From contig JAOTYV010000186.1 in NCBI GenBank assembly GCA_029861675.1, forward strand, positions 1 through 9,358: a stretch of DNA of 9,358 nucleotides, read 5' to 3'. Position numbers and translations under genes: made by a program. Below are positions 1 to 7,675 of the stretch, piece after piece. The notes under the pieces are model-generated. The model was not told the DNA's origin, did not search any database, and was given only the letters and a program-made list of their open reading frames with translations. Numbering within the stretch: the first letter of the stretch is position 1; the number at the start of each line of letters is the position of its first letter. Origin of the DNA: Alphaproteobacteria bacterium. GTDB taxonomy: Bacteria; Pseudomonadota; Alphaproteobacteria; UBA8366.

Positions 1-130
1 GGACCTGCCCTAGGCCGGTCTCGCCGCCACTTCTGTCGCCGCGACGCCGACACTTCCCGCACGGGCATTAGGCGGTGGCCATTGACAGCACCCAATGCTC
101 GGGCCGACGCTCGGATATTGCACTAGAACG
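1..130. other. Upstream sequence without a recognisable gene
   Basis: GC-rich sequence ahead of the aminotransferase. A TAG at 11-13 would end a rightward reading frame with Asp-Leu-Pro, so the tail of an upstream gene may lie here, but too little is visible to decide. A TTGACA at 82-87 has no well-placed -10 partner. The open minus-strand frame across this stretch has no protein-like features and overlaps the aminotransferase, so it is not called. Confidence 0.4.
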
Positions 131-136
131 AGGAGG
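131..136 (+). promoter_or_regulatory. Shine-Dalgarno site of the class IV aminotransferase
   Basis: A perfect AGGAGG lies five bases before the GTG at 142. It decides the start codon, since no ATG is available nearby, and suggests efficient translation despite the GTG. Confidence 0.85.
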
Positions 137-141
137 CAGCC

Positions 142-1071
142 GTGGCCGGTTCCGACGAATGGGTAGTATGGTTCAATGGAGAGATCATCCCGGAGCGCGA
201 TGCCCGCATTCCGTTTCGTGACCGGGGTTTCAAATACGGCGACGCGGTATTCGACACGACCCGTACATTCGGCCACAAAATTTTCCGCCTCGACGACCAC
301 ATCGACCGGTTGTTTCGGTCCCTGGCGTATCTCGACATCGATCCAGGACTGACGCGGCAGGAGTTTTGCAGCATCACCGAAGACGTTGCGGCGCGCAATC
401 TGCGGCAAGTTTCAGTGGACGAAGACATTTGGGTGACCCAACGGGTGACCCGCGGGATCGATCCGGCCGACGGGCAGGCTTGGCCGGATTTTGACGGCCC
501 GACCGTAATTGTCGAGTGCCGGCCGCTGCCCTTCCGTGGCCGGGCAAAGTTTTACCGGCGGGGCCTTGAGCTGGTCATTCCCTCGGTGCGGCGGCCGCCG
601 CCGGATACGTTGAGTCCCCGGGCCAAAATGCAAAATTATATCAATCTCGTGATCGCCGACCTCGAGGTGCGCGCGCAGAATTCGGAAGCGCAGGCAATCA
701 TGCTCGACACCAACGGCAATCTTGCCGAGGGCCGCGGCAGTAATTTCTTTCTGGTCCGTGATGGCGTGGTGCTGACGCCGAAGGAGCGGTACGTCCTGCC
801 GGGCGTCAGCCGGCAGACGGCGATCGATCTCGCGCGCGAACTCGGTATTCCCGTCGAGGAGGCCGATCTTGATTTTTTCGACGCGGTGTCCGCCGACGAA
901 GCATTTATCACCTCGTCCAGCTGGTGCATCTGTCCGGCAACCAGCATCAACGGCCGGCGGATCGGTGACGGCGAAATTCCGGGTCCGATTACCAAGCGGT
1001 TGATCGAGGCCTATGTCGCGCTGGTTGACTGCGATTGGCTCGGGCAATACCTGAAGTACGCCAACGAGTAA
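142..1071 (+). CDS. Class IV (fold-type IV) PLP-dependent aminotransferase
   Basis: A 309-residue protein of the branched-chain / D-amino-acid / (R)-amine aminotransferase superfamily, a soluble enzyme that moves an amino group between an amino donor and a 2-oxo acid using pyridoxal phosphate. Visible family features are the N-terminal FNGEIIP strand, the YGDAVFDTTR segment (32-41), FRLDDHIDRL (48-57) with the Arg that normally contacts the cofactor phosphate, the probable Schiff-base Lys162 in SPRAKMQNYINLV, and LAEGRGSNFFLV (194-205) with the Glu that normally contacts the PLP ring nitrogen. LPGVSR (219-224) and GPITKRL near the C-terminus also fit, and length is normal for the family. The NYIN context after the lysine is branched-chain-transaminase-like, while FRLDDH and the C-terminal tail also resemble (R)-amine transaminases, so substrate is open (branched-chain amino acid, D-amino acid or amine; aminodeoxychorismate lyase is less likely). 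The GTG start at 142 is fixed by AGGAGG at 131-136, five bases upstream. It is convergent with gltD. Confidence 0.93.
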   Translation: MAGSDEWVVWFNGEIIPERDARIPFRDRGFKYGDAVFDTTRTFGHKIFRLDDHIDRLFRSLAYLDIDPGLTRQEFCSITEDVAARNLRQVSVDEDIWVTQRVTRGIDPADGQAWPDFDGPTVIVECRPLPFRGRAKFYRRGLELVIPSVRRPPPDTLSPRAKMQNYINLVIADLEVRAQNSEAQAIMLDTNGNLAEGRGSNFFLVRDGVVLTPKERYVLPGVSRQTAIDLARELGIPVEEADLDFFDAVSADEAFITSSSWCICPATSINGRRIGDGEIPGPITKRLIEAYVALVDCDWLGQYLKYANE

Positions 1072-1081
1072 GCCTGTCGAG

Positions 1082-1130
1082 CACGGCCCGGCCCGTTCGG
1101 CATGCGCCGTGGCTAGACCAATTTTTGTTT
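1082..1130 (+). terminator. Possible intrinsic terminator of the aminotransferase gene
   Basis: Eleven bases after the stop codon, CACGGC (1082-1087) pairs with GCCGTG (1106-1111), and an inner GCC/GGC (1091-1093 / 1099-1101) extends the fold. A T-rich run, ATTTTTGTTT (1121-1130), follows, but nine bases separate it from the stem. In a canonical terminator the T run is adjacent, so this is a weak call. Confidence 0.35.
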
Positions 1131-1155
1131 AAATTGACTCACGTGAAATGGTCTA
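1114..1155. repeat. AT-rich cluster of palindromic half-sites
   Basis: TAGACCA (1114-1120) is repeated inverted as TGGTCTA (1149-1155). Inside it CAATTT (1119-1124) faces AAATTG (1131-1136), and TCACGTGA (1139-1146) is a perfect 8-bp palindrome. The stretch is clearly more AT-rich than its surroundings. No gene start lies on either side, so an operator role is hard to argue. It may instead be the decayed end of a mobile sequence or a transcript-end structure. Its right end overlaps the first two bases of the neighbouring inverted-repeat element. Confidence 0.4.
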
Positions 1156-1302
1156 ACAGGCTGCAGAAAAACGTGTCGCTCGCAGCCGCACCCTTCGTAA
1201 AGCTCAGGGTGAGGCTAAATGTTTCCAACGGGTTGACCTCATCCTGAGCTTGACGAAGGGTGCGGGCAACCCCCGCTGAGCGTGTTTTTCAGCAGCCTGC
1301 TA
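1154..1302. repeat. MITE-like long inverted-repeat element (149 bp)
   Basis: Two long arms face each other around a 22-base loop (1215-1236). The inner arms, 1187-1214 and 1237-1264, match over 28 bases with two mismatches and contain the CCTTCGT..AAGCTCAGG core. The outer ends, 1154-1172 and 1284-1302, match at 17 of 19 positions and contain CAGGCTGC and GAAAAAC. The segments between are related but diverged, with an indel of about five bases. The dinucleotide TA stands at both tips (1154-1155 and 1301-1302), compatible with a TA target duplication. There is no transposase inside. The CCTTCGaCAAGCTCAGGaTGAG core is, from memory, a dispersed repeat in many proteobacterial genomes. Lying between two convergent genes, the RNA hairpin could also help end transcription from both sides. 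Confidence 0.7.
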
Positions 1303-1317
1303 ACTCTTTGTTTATAC

Positions 1318-1361
1318 GCAAATACGTCGTCACGAACCGCTTCGGTTCGCTCGGGATTTGC
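1318..1361 (-). terminator. Nested palindrome directly after gltD, possible transcript-end hairpin
   Basis: An inner hairpin CGAACCG (1333-1339) / CGGTTCG (1343-1349) with a three-base loop is perfect over seven pairs. An outer pair GCAAAT (1318-1323) / ATTTGC (1356-1361) encloses it. The structure begins immediately past the gltD stop codon. No T run follows on the minus strand, so it is not a canonical intrinsic terminator. It may be a 3'-end-stabilising or Rho-assisted structure, or a repeat unit of its own. Confidence 0.45.
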
Positions 1362-1362
1362 T

Positions 1363-2781
1363 TTAGCGCGGCAGCGTCGACTCGCCCATGAGAAACCGGT
1401 CGATCGAGTGGGCGCATTGCCGGCCTTCGCGGATCGCCCAAACGACGAGGGATTGGCCGCGCCGCATGTCGCCGGCGGCAAACAGTTTCGGTGTCGAGGT
1501 CTGATAGTCCTCGGTATTGGCCATGACATTGCCGCGTCCGTCGAGCTCCATGCCGATTTCCTCGATCATGCCGCCATGGACCGGATGGACGAATCCCATG
1601 GCCAGCAGCACGAGGTCCGCCTGCAAGGTGAAGTCGCTGCCGGGAATCTCCTGCATCGAGCCGTCGAGACGCACGCCGTGCAGCGTGTCGACCACGCCAT
1701 TGGTGCCGGTCAGTTCCTTCGTGGCGACACCCCAGTCGCGTTGGGCGCCTTCGGCCTGGGATGAAGAAGTGCGCATTTTTGCCGGCCAAAGCGGCCAGGT
1801 CGAACCCTTGTCCGGGTGTTCCGGCGGCCGCGGCATGATCTCGATCTGGGAGACGGACACCGCGCCCTGGCGGAAAGCCGTGCCGATGCAATCCGAACCC
1901 GTATCGCCGCCGCCGATCACCACCACATGCTTGCCGTCCGCGAGAATGTCTCCCACGTTCCCCAGCGGTTCCTCGCCGATGCGCCGATTCTGCTGCGTCA
2001 GGTAGTCCATGGCGAACTCGACACCCGCCAGATCGCGGCCGGGTACCGGAAGGTCGCGCGGTCTCTCCGAGCCACCGGTCAGAGCCACGGCGTCGAATTC
2101 GTCCAGCAGGTCCGCCGCCTTGACGTCGACGCCGACCGCGCAATTGTTGCGGAAAACGATGCCTTCCGCTTCCATTTGCGCGACGCGGCGGTCGATCAGA
2201 TGCTTGCTCATCTTGAAATCGGGAATGCCGTAGCGCAGCAATCCGCCGGGCTTGGCGTTCTTTTCATACAGGACGACATCGTGGCCGGCGCGTGCCAACT
2301 GCTGCGCACAGGCGAGACCCGCGGGCCCCGAGCCGACAACGGCCACCCGTTTGCCGGTTTTGCGTAGCGGCGGATTGGCGACGATCCAGCCTTCGTCCCA
2401 GCCGGTGTCCACGATCGTGCATTCGATGGTCTTAATCGTGACCGGATTGTCGTCGATATTGAGCGTGCACGCCTCTTCGCAGGGCGCCGGGCAAATCCGG
2501 CCGGTGAATTCGGGGAAATTGTTTGTCGAGTGAAGCACTTCGAGCGCCCCTTGCCAGTCCTCTTTATAGGCGAGGTCATTCCAGTCCGGGATTATGTTGT
2601 TCACGGGACAGCCCTGATGGCAAAACGGGATGCCGCAATCCATGCAGCGGGCGCCCTGTTGGGCGACCTGCTTGTGATCCATCGGGATGAGGAATTCATT
2701 GAAGTGCCGGACCCGGTCGCCGGCCGGCGCGTATTTTCGATCCTGGCGATCGATCTCCAGAAAACCCGTTATCTTTCCCAT
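1363..2781 (-). CDS. gltD: Glutamate synthase (NADPH) small subunit
   Basis: The 472-residue beta subunit of bacterial glutamate synthase (GOGAT). It oxidises NADPH on FAD and passes electrons through iron-sulfur clusters to the GltB FMN, where glutamine and 2-oxoglutarate become two glutamates. The N-terminal iron-sulfur region has cysteines at 46, 49, 54 and 58 ([13 protein letters not shown]) and at 97, 101 and 105 (CPAPCEEAC). The FAD fold starts with [14 protein letters not shown] (147-159). The NADPH fold has [17 protein letters not shown] (286-302). The C-terminal FAD contact [21 protein letters not shown] (433-453) is intact. Length is full for the family. One local oddity is TSSSQAEG (338-345), where relatives, as I recall, usually have SSSHEEG. 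The ATG start is one base past the gltB stop and follows a GGGGG six bases upstream, so translation is probably coupled to gltB. Confidence 0.97.
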   Translation of the reverse strand: MGKITGFLEIDRQDRKYAPAGDRVRHFNEFLIPMDHKQVAQQGARCMDCGIPFCHQGCPVNNIIPDWNDLAYKEDWQGALEVLHSTNNFPEFTGRICPAPCEEACTLNIDDNPVTIKTIECTIVDTGWDEGWIVANPPLRKTGKRVAVVGSGPAGLACAQQLARAGHDVVLYEKNAKPGGLLRYGIPDFKMSKHLIDRRVAQMEAEGIVFRNNCAVGVDVKAADLLDEFDAVALTGGSERPRDLPVPGRDLAGVEFAMDYLTQQNRRIGEEPLGNVGDILADGKHVVVIGGGDTGSDCIGTAFRQGAVSVSQIEIMPRPPEHPDKGSTWPLWPAKMRTSSSQAEGAQRDWGVATKELTGTNGVVDTLHGVRLDGSMQEIPGSDFTLQADLVLLAMGFVHPVHGGMIEEIGMELDGRGNVMANTEDYQTSTPKLFAAGDMRRGQSLVVWAIREGRQCAHSIDRFLMGESTLPR

Positions 2782-2782
2782 G

Positions 2783-5700
2783 TTACGCCCCCGTCCGGGT
2801 CGTCTTGGAGGGGTTCCGGGTTGTGTGCATTTCCTGCAAGGCTCGGCGGTAGTCCACCGGCATTACTTTCACGAAACGGCGCTGATAGATCTCCCAGTCG
2901 TCGAGGATCATGCGCGCCCGCGCAGAGTTCGTGTAATGCGCATGCCGTTCGATCAACTGGTACAACCGTTCGCTATCGAACTGCGTCATGTCGCGCATGA
3001 TGTCGACGAGGCCGTGCGATTCCAGGTCGCCGCCCTGATGGGCGGTTTGTTCCAGCTTGTCGTCCTCGGCGCTGATCGGTTCCAATTCGACCATCGCGAG
3101 ATTGCAGCGTTCGTCGAAATTGCCTTCCTCGTCGAGGACATATGCGATGCCGCCGCTCATACCGGCGGCGAAGTTGCGCCCGACAGGGCCAAGCGCCACG
3201 ACAATACCGCCGGTCATGTATTCGCAACCATGATCGCCGGCGCCTTCGACTACCGCGATAGCGCCGGAGTTTCGCACCGCAAACCGCTCGCCGGCGACGC
3301 CGTGGAAATAGCATTCGCCCGCGATCGCGCCGTACAGCACCGTATTGCCGACGATAATGCTTTCTTCCGGAACGATCTTGCTGTCTTCGGGCGGACGGAT
3401 TACCAGCCGTCCGCCGCTCAATCCCTTGCCGACATAGTCGTTCGCTTCGCCGATCAACTCGATCGACACGCCGTGGGCAAGAAAGGCGCCAAAGCTTTGC
3501 CCGGCGGTCCCGGTCATTGTTATCGAGATGGTATCTTCGGGCAGTCCTTTGTGGCCGTAGCGCTTGGCCACCGCACCCGACAGCATCGCGCCGACCGTGC
3601 GATCTGTGTTGCGGATTTTGCTTTCGATGGTGACCGACGTGCCATCGGTCAGGGCCGGCTCGGCCTGTTCGATCAGCGACCGGTCCAGAACCTTGTCGAT
3701 TCCGTGGTCCTGCCGCTCGTCATTGCGGATCGCTACTCCCGGTGCGGCCTCCGGCGTGTGCAGTATGCGCGACAGGTCGAGACCCTGCGCCTTGAAGTGT
3801 GCAATCGCCTTGTGCTGGTCGAGAAGGTCGGAACGGCCAATCAGCTCGTCGAACTTCCGGAATCCCATTTGCGCCATGAGTTCGCGGACTTCCTCGGCGA
3901 CGAAGAAGAAATAATTGATCACGTGTTCCGGTGTCCCGGTGAAACGCTGGCGTAATTCCGGGTCCTGGGTCGCGATACCGACCGGGCAGGTGTTGAGGTG
4001 GCATTTGCGCATCATGATGCAGCCGGCGGCGATCAACGGGGCGGTCGCGAACCCGAATTCGTCGGCGCCAAGCATTGCGCCGATCACGACATCGCGCCCG
4101 GTCCGCAAACCGCCATCGACCTGGACGGCGATGCGCCCACGCAATCGGTTCAACACCAGCGTCTGATGCGTCTCCGCGAGCCCGATTTCCCAGGGAGAAC
4201 CGGCGTGGGTGATGGAGGTAAGCGGGCTTGCGCCGGTACCGCCCTCGAATCCCGATATCGTTACGTGATCGGCTTTCGCCTTTGCGACGCCCGCCGCGAC
4301 CGTGCCGACGCCGATCTCGGAAACCAGCTTTACGCTGACGTCGCCGTACGGATTGACGTTTTTCAGATCGTAGATGAGCTGCGCCAGATCTTCGATCGAA
4401 TAGATATCGTGATGCGGCGGCGGTGAAATCAAGCCTACGCCCGGTGTCGAATGACGCACCTTGGCGATCACGGCATCGACCTTATGGCCGGGCAGCTGGC
4501 CGCCCTCGCCGGGCTTCGCGCCTTGCGCCATCTTGATCTGCATCATGTCCGAATTGATCAGATATTCGGTGGTCACGCCGAACCGGCCGGACGCGACCTG
4601 CTTGATGGCCGAGCGCCGCGAATCGCCGTTCGGCATCGGCGTGAACCGGTCGGCTTCCTCGCCGCCCTCGCCGGTATTCGACTTGCCGCCGATCCGGTTC
4701 ATCGCAACGGCGAGCGTGGAATGCGCTTCGCGCGAGATCGACCCGAACGACATGGCGCCGGTGGAGAACCGCTTGACGATCTCGGCCGCCGGTTCGACCT
4801 CATCGACCTTAATCGGAGCATTCGAGTGGGTGAATTCGAACAGCCCGCGCATTGTCATCATCTGCGCGCTCTGGTCGTTCACCAGCTCGGCAAATACCCG
4901 ATATTTTTCCTCGGCGTTGCCGCGGACCGCATGCTGCAGGCTGGCGATGGTATCCGGTGTCCAGGAATGCGCTTCGCCGCGGACCCGCATCGCGTACTGG
5001 CCGCCGGCATCGAGGAAGCTGCGATAAATTTCATCATCGCCGAAGGCTTGGTGGTGACGGGTGACCGTTTCTTCGGCAATTTCCCGCAGACCGACGCCTT
5101 CGATCGCGGTGTGCGTGCCGAAGAAATGTTCATCGACGAACGTGCTCGCCAGCCCCACGGCATCGAAGATCTGCGCACCGCAATAGGATTGATAGGTCGA
5201 GATGCCCATTTTGGACATGACTTTCAAGATGCCTTTGTCGGCCGCCTTGATGTAGCGCTTCTCCGCCTCGGCTTGGGTGACTTCTTCGGGTAGTTCGCGC
5301 CGCATATCCGACAATGTCTCGAAGGCCAGATACGGATTGATGGCTTCCGCGCCGTAACCCGCAAGAACGCAGAAATGATGTACTTCCCGGGCTTCGCCGG
5401 TCTCGACCACGAGGCCCAGTCCGGTGCGCAGGCCCTTGCGGATGAGACGGTGATGCACCGCCGATGTGCCGAGCAGCGCCGGAATGGCGATGCGGTCCGC
5501 GCTGACCGGGCGGTCACTCAGAATGATGATGTTGCAGTTCTCGTGGCGCGCCTTTTCCGCCTGATCGCAAAGCGCCGTCAGCGCGTCCTTCATTCCGTCC
5601 GCGCCGCCGTCGGCCGGATAGGTCAAATCGAGCGTTATCGTTCGGAAGGCGTTGTCGGCCACCTCGCCGATCGACCGAATTTTCTCCAAGTCATCGTTGG

Positions 5701-7444
5701 TCAGGATCGGCTGGCGGACTTCCAGCCGCCGGTTGGTGCCGGTCGTGTCCAGGCCGAGAAGATTTGGCCGCGGTCCGATAAACGAGATCAGCGACATGAC
5801 CAATTCCTCGCGGATCGGGTCGATCGGCGGGTTGGTGACCTGGGCGAACAGTTGCTTGAAATAGGCGTAGAGCAGTTTCGGACGCTTCGACAACGCAGCG
5901 ATCGGCGTGTCGTTGCCCATCGACCCCGTCGCTTCCTGGCCGGTGATCGCCATCGGCGCCATGATGGTTTTGAGATCTTCCTGCGTGTAACCGAACGCCT
6001 GTTGGCGGTCGAGCAGGCTCGGTGTATTCGACCGTTCGGGGCCGTGCGTTGTCGCCGGCAGGCCCTCGAGCTTGATTTGCGTACGGTCGAGCCATTCTTG
6101 ATAGGGCCGCGCTTGGGAAAGCTCCGCCTTGATTTCCTCGTCGTCGATAATCCGGCCCTGATCGAGGTCGATCAACAGCATCTTGCCCGGCTGCAGCCGC
6201 CATTTCTTGACGATGCGCCCCTCCGGCGTGGGCAGCACGCCCATTTCCGAAGCCATTAGCACGGTATCGTCATCCGTCACCAGATAGCGCGCCGGGCGCA
6301 GCCCGTTACGGTCGAGTGTCGCGCCGATTTGGCGCCCGTCGGTAAAGGCAACCGCCGCCGGCCCGTCCCAAGGCTCGATCAGCGCGGCATGATATTCGTA
6401 GAAGGCCCGGCGTTTCGCATCCATCAGGGCATTGCCCTTCCAGGCCTCCGGGATCAACAGCATCATGGCGTGCGCCATCGAATATCCGCCGCGGAGCAGA
6501 AGTTCGAGAGCGTTGTCGAAACAGGCGGAGTCGGATTGACCCTCGGCGATCAGCGGCCAAACCTTGTCAAGGTCGTCGCCGAACAGATCGGACTGCATGC
6601 TGTGCCGGCGCGCGTTCATCCAGTTCAGGTTGCCGCGCAAGGTGTTGATTTCACCGTTGTGGCAAATCATCCGGAACGGATGGGCAAGCTTCCAGGTCGG
6701 GAAGGTATTGGTCGAAAACCGCTGATGCACCATGGCCAGTGCCGAAACCACCCGGTCGTCGGCGAGGTCGCGGAAATAGCTCCCGACCTGGTCGGCCAGC
6801 AGCATACCCTTATAGACGATGGTCCGCGCCGATAGGGATGGGACGTAAAAATCCCCATAGCCGTCGCCCATTGCCTCGATCGTAAGCTCGGCCTGCTTGC
6901 GGATGACGAATAATTTGCGCTCGAATGCATCCGTATCGGGACAATTGGCGCCGCGGCCGACAAAGACCTGCCGAATGGCGGGTTCGGTCGGCATGACCGA
7001 CACACCGAGATTGTCCGCATCGACCGGGACGTCGCGCCAGCCGAGAATGGACTGACCCTCGGCCACGACGAATTCCTCGAAAATCGTCTCGCATTCCCGC
7101 CTTTCCGCGGCGGATTTCGGCAGGAACACCATGCCGACGCCGAAATCCCCGGCGCCCGGCCACTCCAAGTCCAAGGAATCGCATTCTTCGCGAAAGAAGG
7201 CGTCCGGCAGCTGGATCAGGATGCCGGCGCCATCGCCGGCTCGCGGGTCGGCGCCCACCGCGCCCCGATGGGTGAGGTTGCGCAGAATCTGCAAGCCCTG
7301 ATCGACGATCGAATGGCTTTTTTTGCCCTTGATATTGACGATGAATCCGATACCGCACGAATCGTGTTCGTGACGACCGTCGTAGAGTCCCTGCGGCTTC
7401 GGGAATCCCGGAATTCGGGTATGGCGACGGACGGCTGGCTTCAC
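2783..7444 (-). CDS. gltB: Glutamate synthase (NADPH) large subunit
   Basis: The alpha subunit of NADPH-GOGAT, 1553 residues from the preferred GTG at 7444; a GTG at 7468 would add eight. Numbers below use the longer 1561-residue form. A short propeptide precedes Cys38 in [10 protein letters not shown], the expected N-terminal nucleophile of the class II amidotransferase domain after processing. That domain (to about 430) also shows [10 protein letters not shown] (248-257), [10 protein letters not shown] (271-280) and [10 protein letters not shown] (386-395). A central domain follows. The FMN/synthase domain has [12 protein letters not shown] (927-938), [16 protein letters not shown] (982-997), [10 protein letters not shown] (1015-1024) and [11 protein letters not shown] (1072-1082). 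The 3Fe-4S cysteines are 1150, 1156 and 1161 (C-x5-C-x4-C). A C-terminal GXGXG-type beta-helix domain starts near 1320. Ammonia released from glutamine tunnels to the synthase site. The gene is intact and overlaps nothing; gltD follows after one base. Confidence 0.98.
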   Translation of the reverse strand: MKPAVRRHTRIPGFPKPQGLYDGRHEHDSCGIGFIVNIKGKKSHSIVDQGLQILRNLTHRGAVGADPRAGDGAGILIQLPDAFFREECDSLDLEWPGAGDFGVGMVFLPKSAAERRECETIFEEFVVAEGQSILGWRDVPVDADNLGVSVMPTEPAIRQVFVGRGANCPDTDAFERKLFVIRKQAELTIEAMGDGYGDFYVPSLSARTIVYKGMLLADQVGSYFRDLADDRVVSALAMVHQRFSTNTFPTWKLAHPFRMICHNGEINTLRGNLNWMNARRHSMQSDLFGDDLDKVWPLIAEGQSDSACFDNALELLLRGGYSMAHAMMLLIPEAWKGNALMDAKRRAFYEYHAALIEPWDGPAAVAFTDGRQIGATLDRNGLRPARYLVTDDDTVLMASEMGVLPTPEGRIVKKWRLQPGKMLLIDLDQGRIIDDEEIKAELSQARPYQEWLDRTQIKLEGLPATTHGPERSNTPSLLDRQQAFGYTQEDLKTIMAPMAITGQEATGSMGNDTPIAALSKRPKLLYAYFKQLFAQVTNPPIDPIREELVMSLISFIGPRPNLLGLDTTGTNRRLEVRQPILTNDDLEKIRSIGEVADNAFRTITLDLTYPADGGADGMKDALTALCDQAEKARHENCNIIILSDRPVSADRIAIPALLGTSAVHHRLIRKGLRTGLGLVVETGEAREVHHFCVLAGYGAEAINPYLAFETLSDMRRELPEEVTQAEAEKRYIKAADKGILKVMSKMGISTYQSYCGAQIFDAVGLASTFVDEHFFGTHTAIEGVGLREIAEETVTRHHQAFGDDEIYRSFLDAGGQYAMRVRGEAHSWTPDTIASLQHAVRGNAEEKYRVFAELVNDQSAQMMTMRGLFEFTHSNAPIKVDEVEPAAEIVKRFSTGAMSFGSISREAHSTLAVAMNRIGGKSNTGEGGEEADRFTPMPNGDSRRSAIKQVASGRFGVTTEYLINSDMMQIKMAQGAKPGEGGQLPGHKVDAVIAKVRHSTPGVGLISPPPHHDIYSIEDLAQLIYDLKNVNPYGDVSVKLVSEIGVGTVAAGVAKAKADHVTISGFEGGTGASPLTSITHAGSPWEIGLAETHQTLVLNRLRGRIAVQVDGGLRTGRDVVIGAMLGADEFGFATAPLIAAGCIMMRKCHLNTCPVGIATQDPELRQRFTGTPEHVINYFFFVAEEVRELMAQMGFRKFDELIGRSDLLDQHKAIAHFKAQGLDLSRILHTPEAAPGVAIRNDERQDHGIDKVLDRSLIEQAEPALTDGTSVTIESKIRNTDRTVGAMLSGAVAKRYGHKGLPEDTISITMTGTAGQSFGAFLAHGVSIELIGEANDYVGKGLSGGRLVIRPPEDSKIVPEESIIVGNTVLYGAIAGECYFHGVAGERFAVRNSGAIAVVEGAGDHGCEYMTGGIVVALGPVGRNFAAGMSGGIAYVLDEEGNFDERCNLAMVELEPISAEDDKLEQTAHQGGDLESHGLVDIMRDMTQFDSERLYQLIERHAHYTNSARARMILDDWEIYQRRFVKVMPVDYRRALQEMHTTRNPSKTTRTGA

Positions 7445-7449
7445 GTTTT

Positions 7450-7456
7450 CTCCCCT
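7450..7456 (-). promoter_or_regulatory. Shine-Dalgarno site that sets the gltB start at 7444
   Basis: On the minus strand AGGGGAG lies five bases before the GTG whose first base is 7444. The upstream in-frame GTG at 7468 has no comparable site. Starting at 7444 puts the nucleophilic cysteine at residue 30, giving a 29-residue propeptide, within the range known for bacterial GltB. Confidence 0.75.
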
Positions 7457-7512
7457 ACTTGCCGCCACTCGGGCGATCTTTTTTCATTTGAGCGAGATCG
7501 GACGGCTCGCGC

Positions 7513-7536
7513 GCCGCAACCTATCAATATTGCGGC
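7513..7536 (-). promoter_or_regulatory. Perfect 7-bp hairpin in the gltB leader
   Basis: GCCGCAA (7513-7519) pairs perfectly with TTGCGGC (7530-7536) across a ten-base AT-rich loop. It sits about 70-90 bases before the gltB start codon, downstream of the terminator hairpin in the direction of gltB transcription. It could be a DNA operator for a dimeric regulator or an RNA leader hairpin; the sequence does not say which. Confidence 0.4.
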
Positions 7537-7540
7537 GACA

Positions 7541-7573
7541 AAACAAAAGCCCCGGGCGAACTCGCGAGGGGCT
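7541..7573 (-). terminator. Intrinsic terminator between the MFS gene and gltB
   Basis: Reading the minus strand, AGCCCC (7573-7568) pairs with GGGGCT (7553-7548), with a small inner GCG/CGC pairing in the loop, and a T-rich tail TTTGTTTTG follows at once. This is a good Rho-independent terminator shape. It lies about 100 bases past the MFS stop codon and would end the dioxygenase-MFS transcript. Because a promoter-like sequence sits just upstream of it, it could instead act as an attenuator in the gltB leader. Confidence 0.72.
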
Positions 7574-7587
7574 AGCGAATATCCAAA

Positions 7588-7615
7588 AAAGTAGATTGCC
7601 TTGGCAAATTGTCAA
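7588..7615 (-). promoter_or_regulatory. Candidate sigma70 promoter ahead of gltBD, with an inverted repeat in the spacer
   Basis: On the minus strand a perfect TTGACA (7615-7610) is followed after 16 bases by TACTTT (7593-7588), a weak -10 match. The spacer contains TTGCC (7596-7600) and GGCAA (7603-7607) as a 5-bp inverted repeat two bases apart, a common place for a repressor site. The expected transcription start near 7581 lies only a few bases before the terminator stem, so the role is uncertain. Confidence 0.45.
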
Positions 7616-7675
7616 CAAAAACGGTAGTGCCGCCAGCCGTTATCCGGGGTGTGGCCGGGCCGACCCACGGTGCCG

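Noticed and set aside
82..119. TTGACA at 82-87 as a promoter for the aminotransferase
   Set aside because: The only -10-like sequence (GATATT at 114-119) is 26 bases away, too far for sigma70, and nothing suitable lies at 16-18 bases.
10..408. Minus-strand open frame covering the upstream region and the aminotransferase 5' end
   Set aside because: It has no recognisable motif and overlaps a strongly supported gene; it is a shadow frame common in GC-rich DNA.
1131..1162. TTGACT at 1135-1140 region as a plus-strand promoter
   Set aside because: No -10 element at the right distance and no gene starts to the right on that strand.
1035..1247. A 70-residue plus-strand frame through the intergenic repeats
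   Set aside because: It overlaps the aminotransferase end and reads through the inverted-repeat arm; no ribosome binding site and no protein-like pattern.
2687..3955. A 422-residue plus-strand open frame opposite gltB, and similar long frames at 4451-5293 and 5375-6259
   Set aside because: All lie antisense to intact gltB, are rich in Arg, Ala, Asp and His as expected for antisense translation of GC-rich codons, and show no family motif.
7616..7640. A sigma54 (NtrC-dependent) promoter before gltB
   Set aside because: A GGCAC on the minus strand looked promising, but there is no GC or TTGC element at the required spacing.
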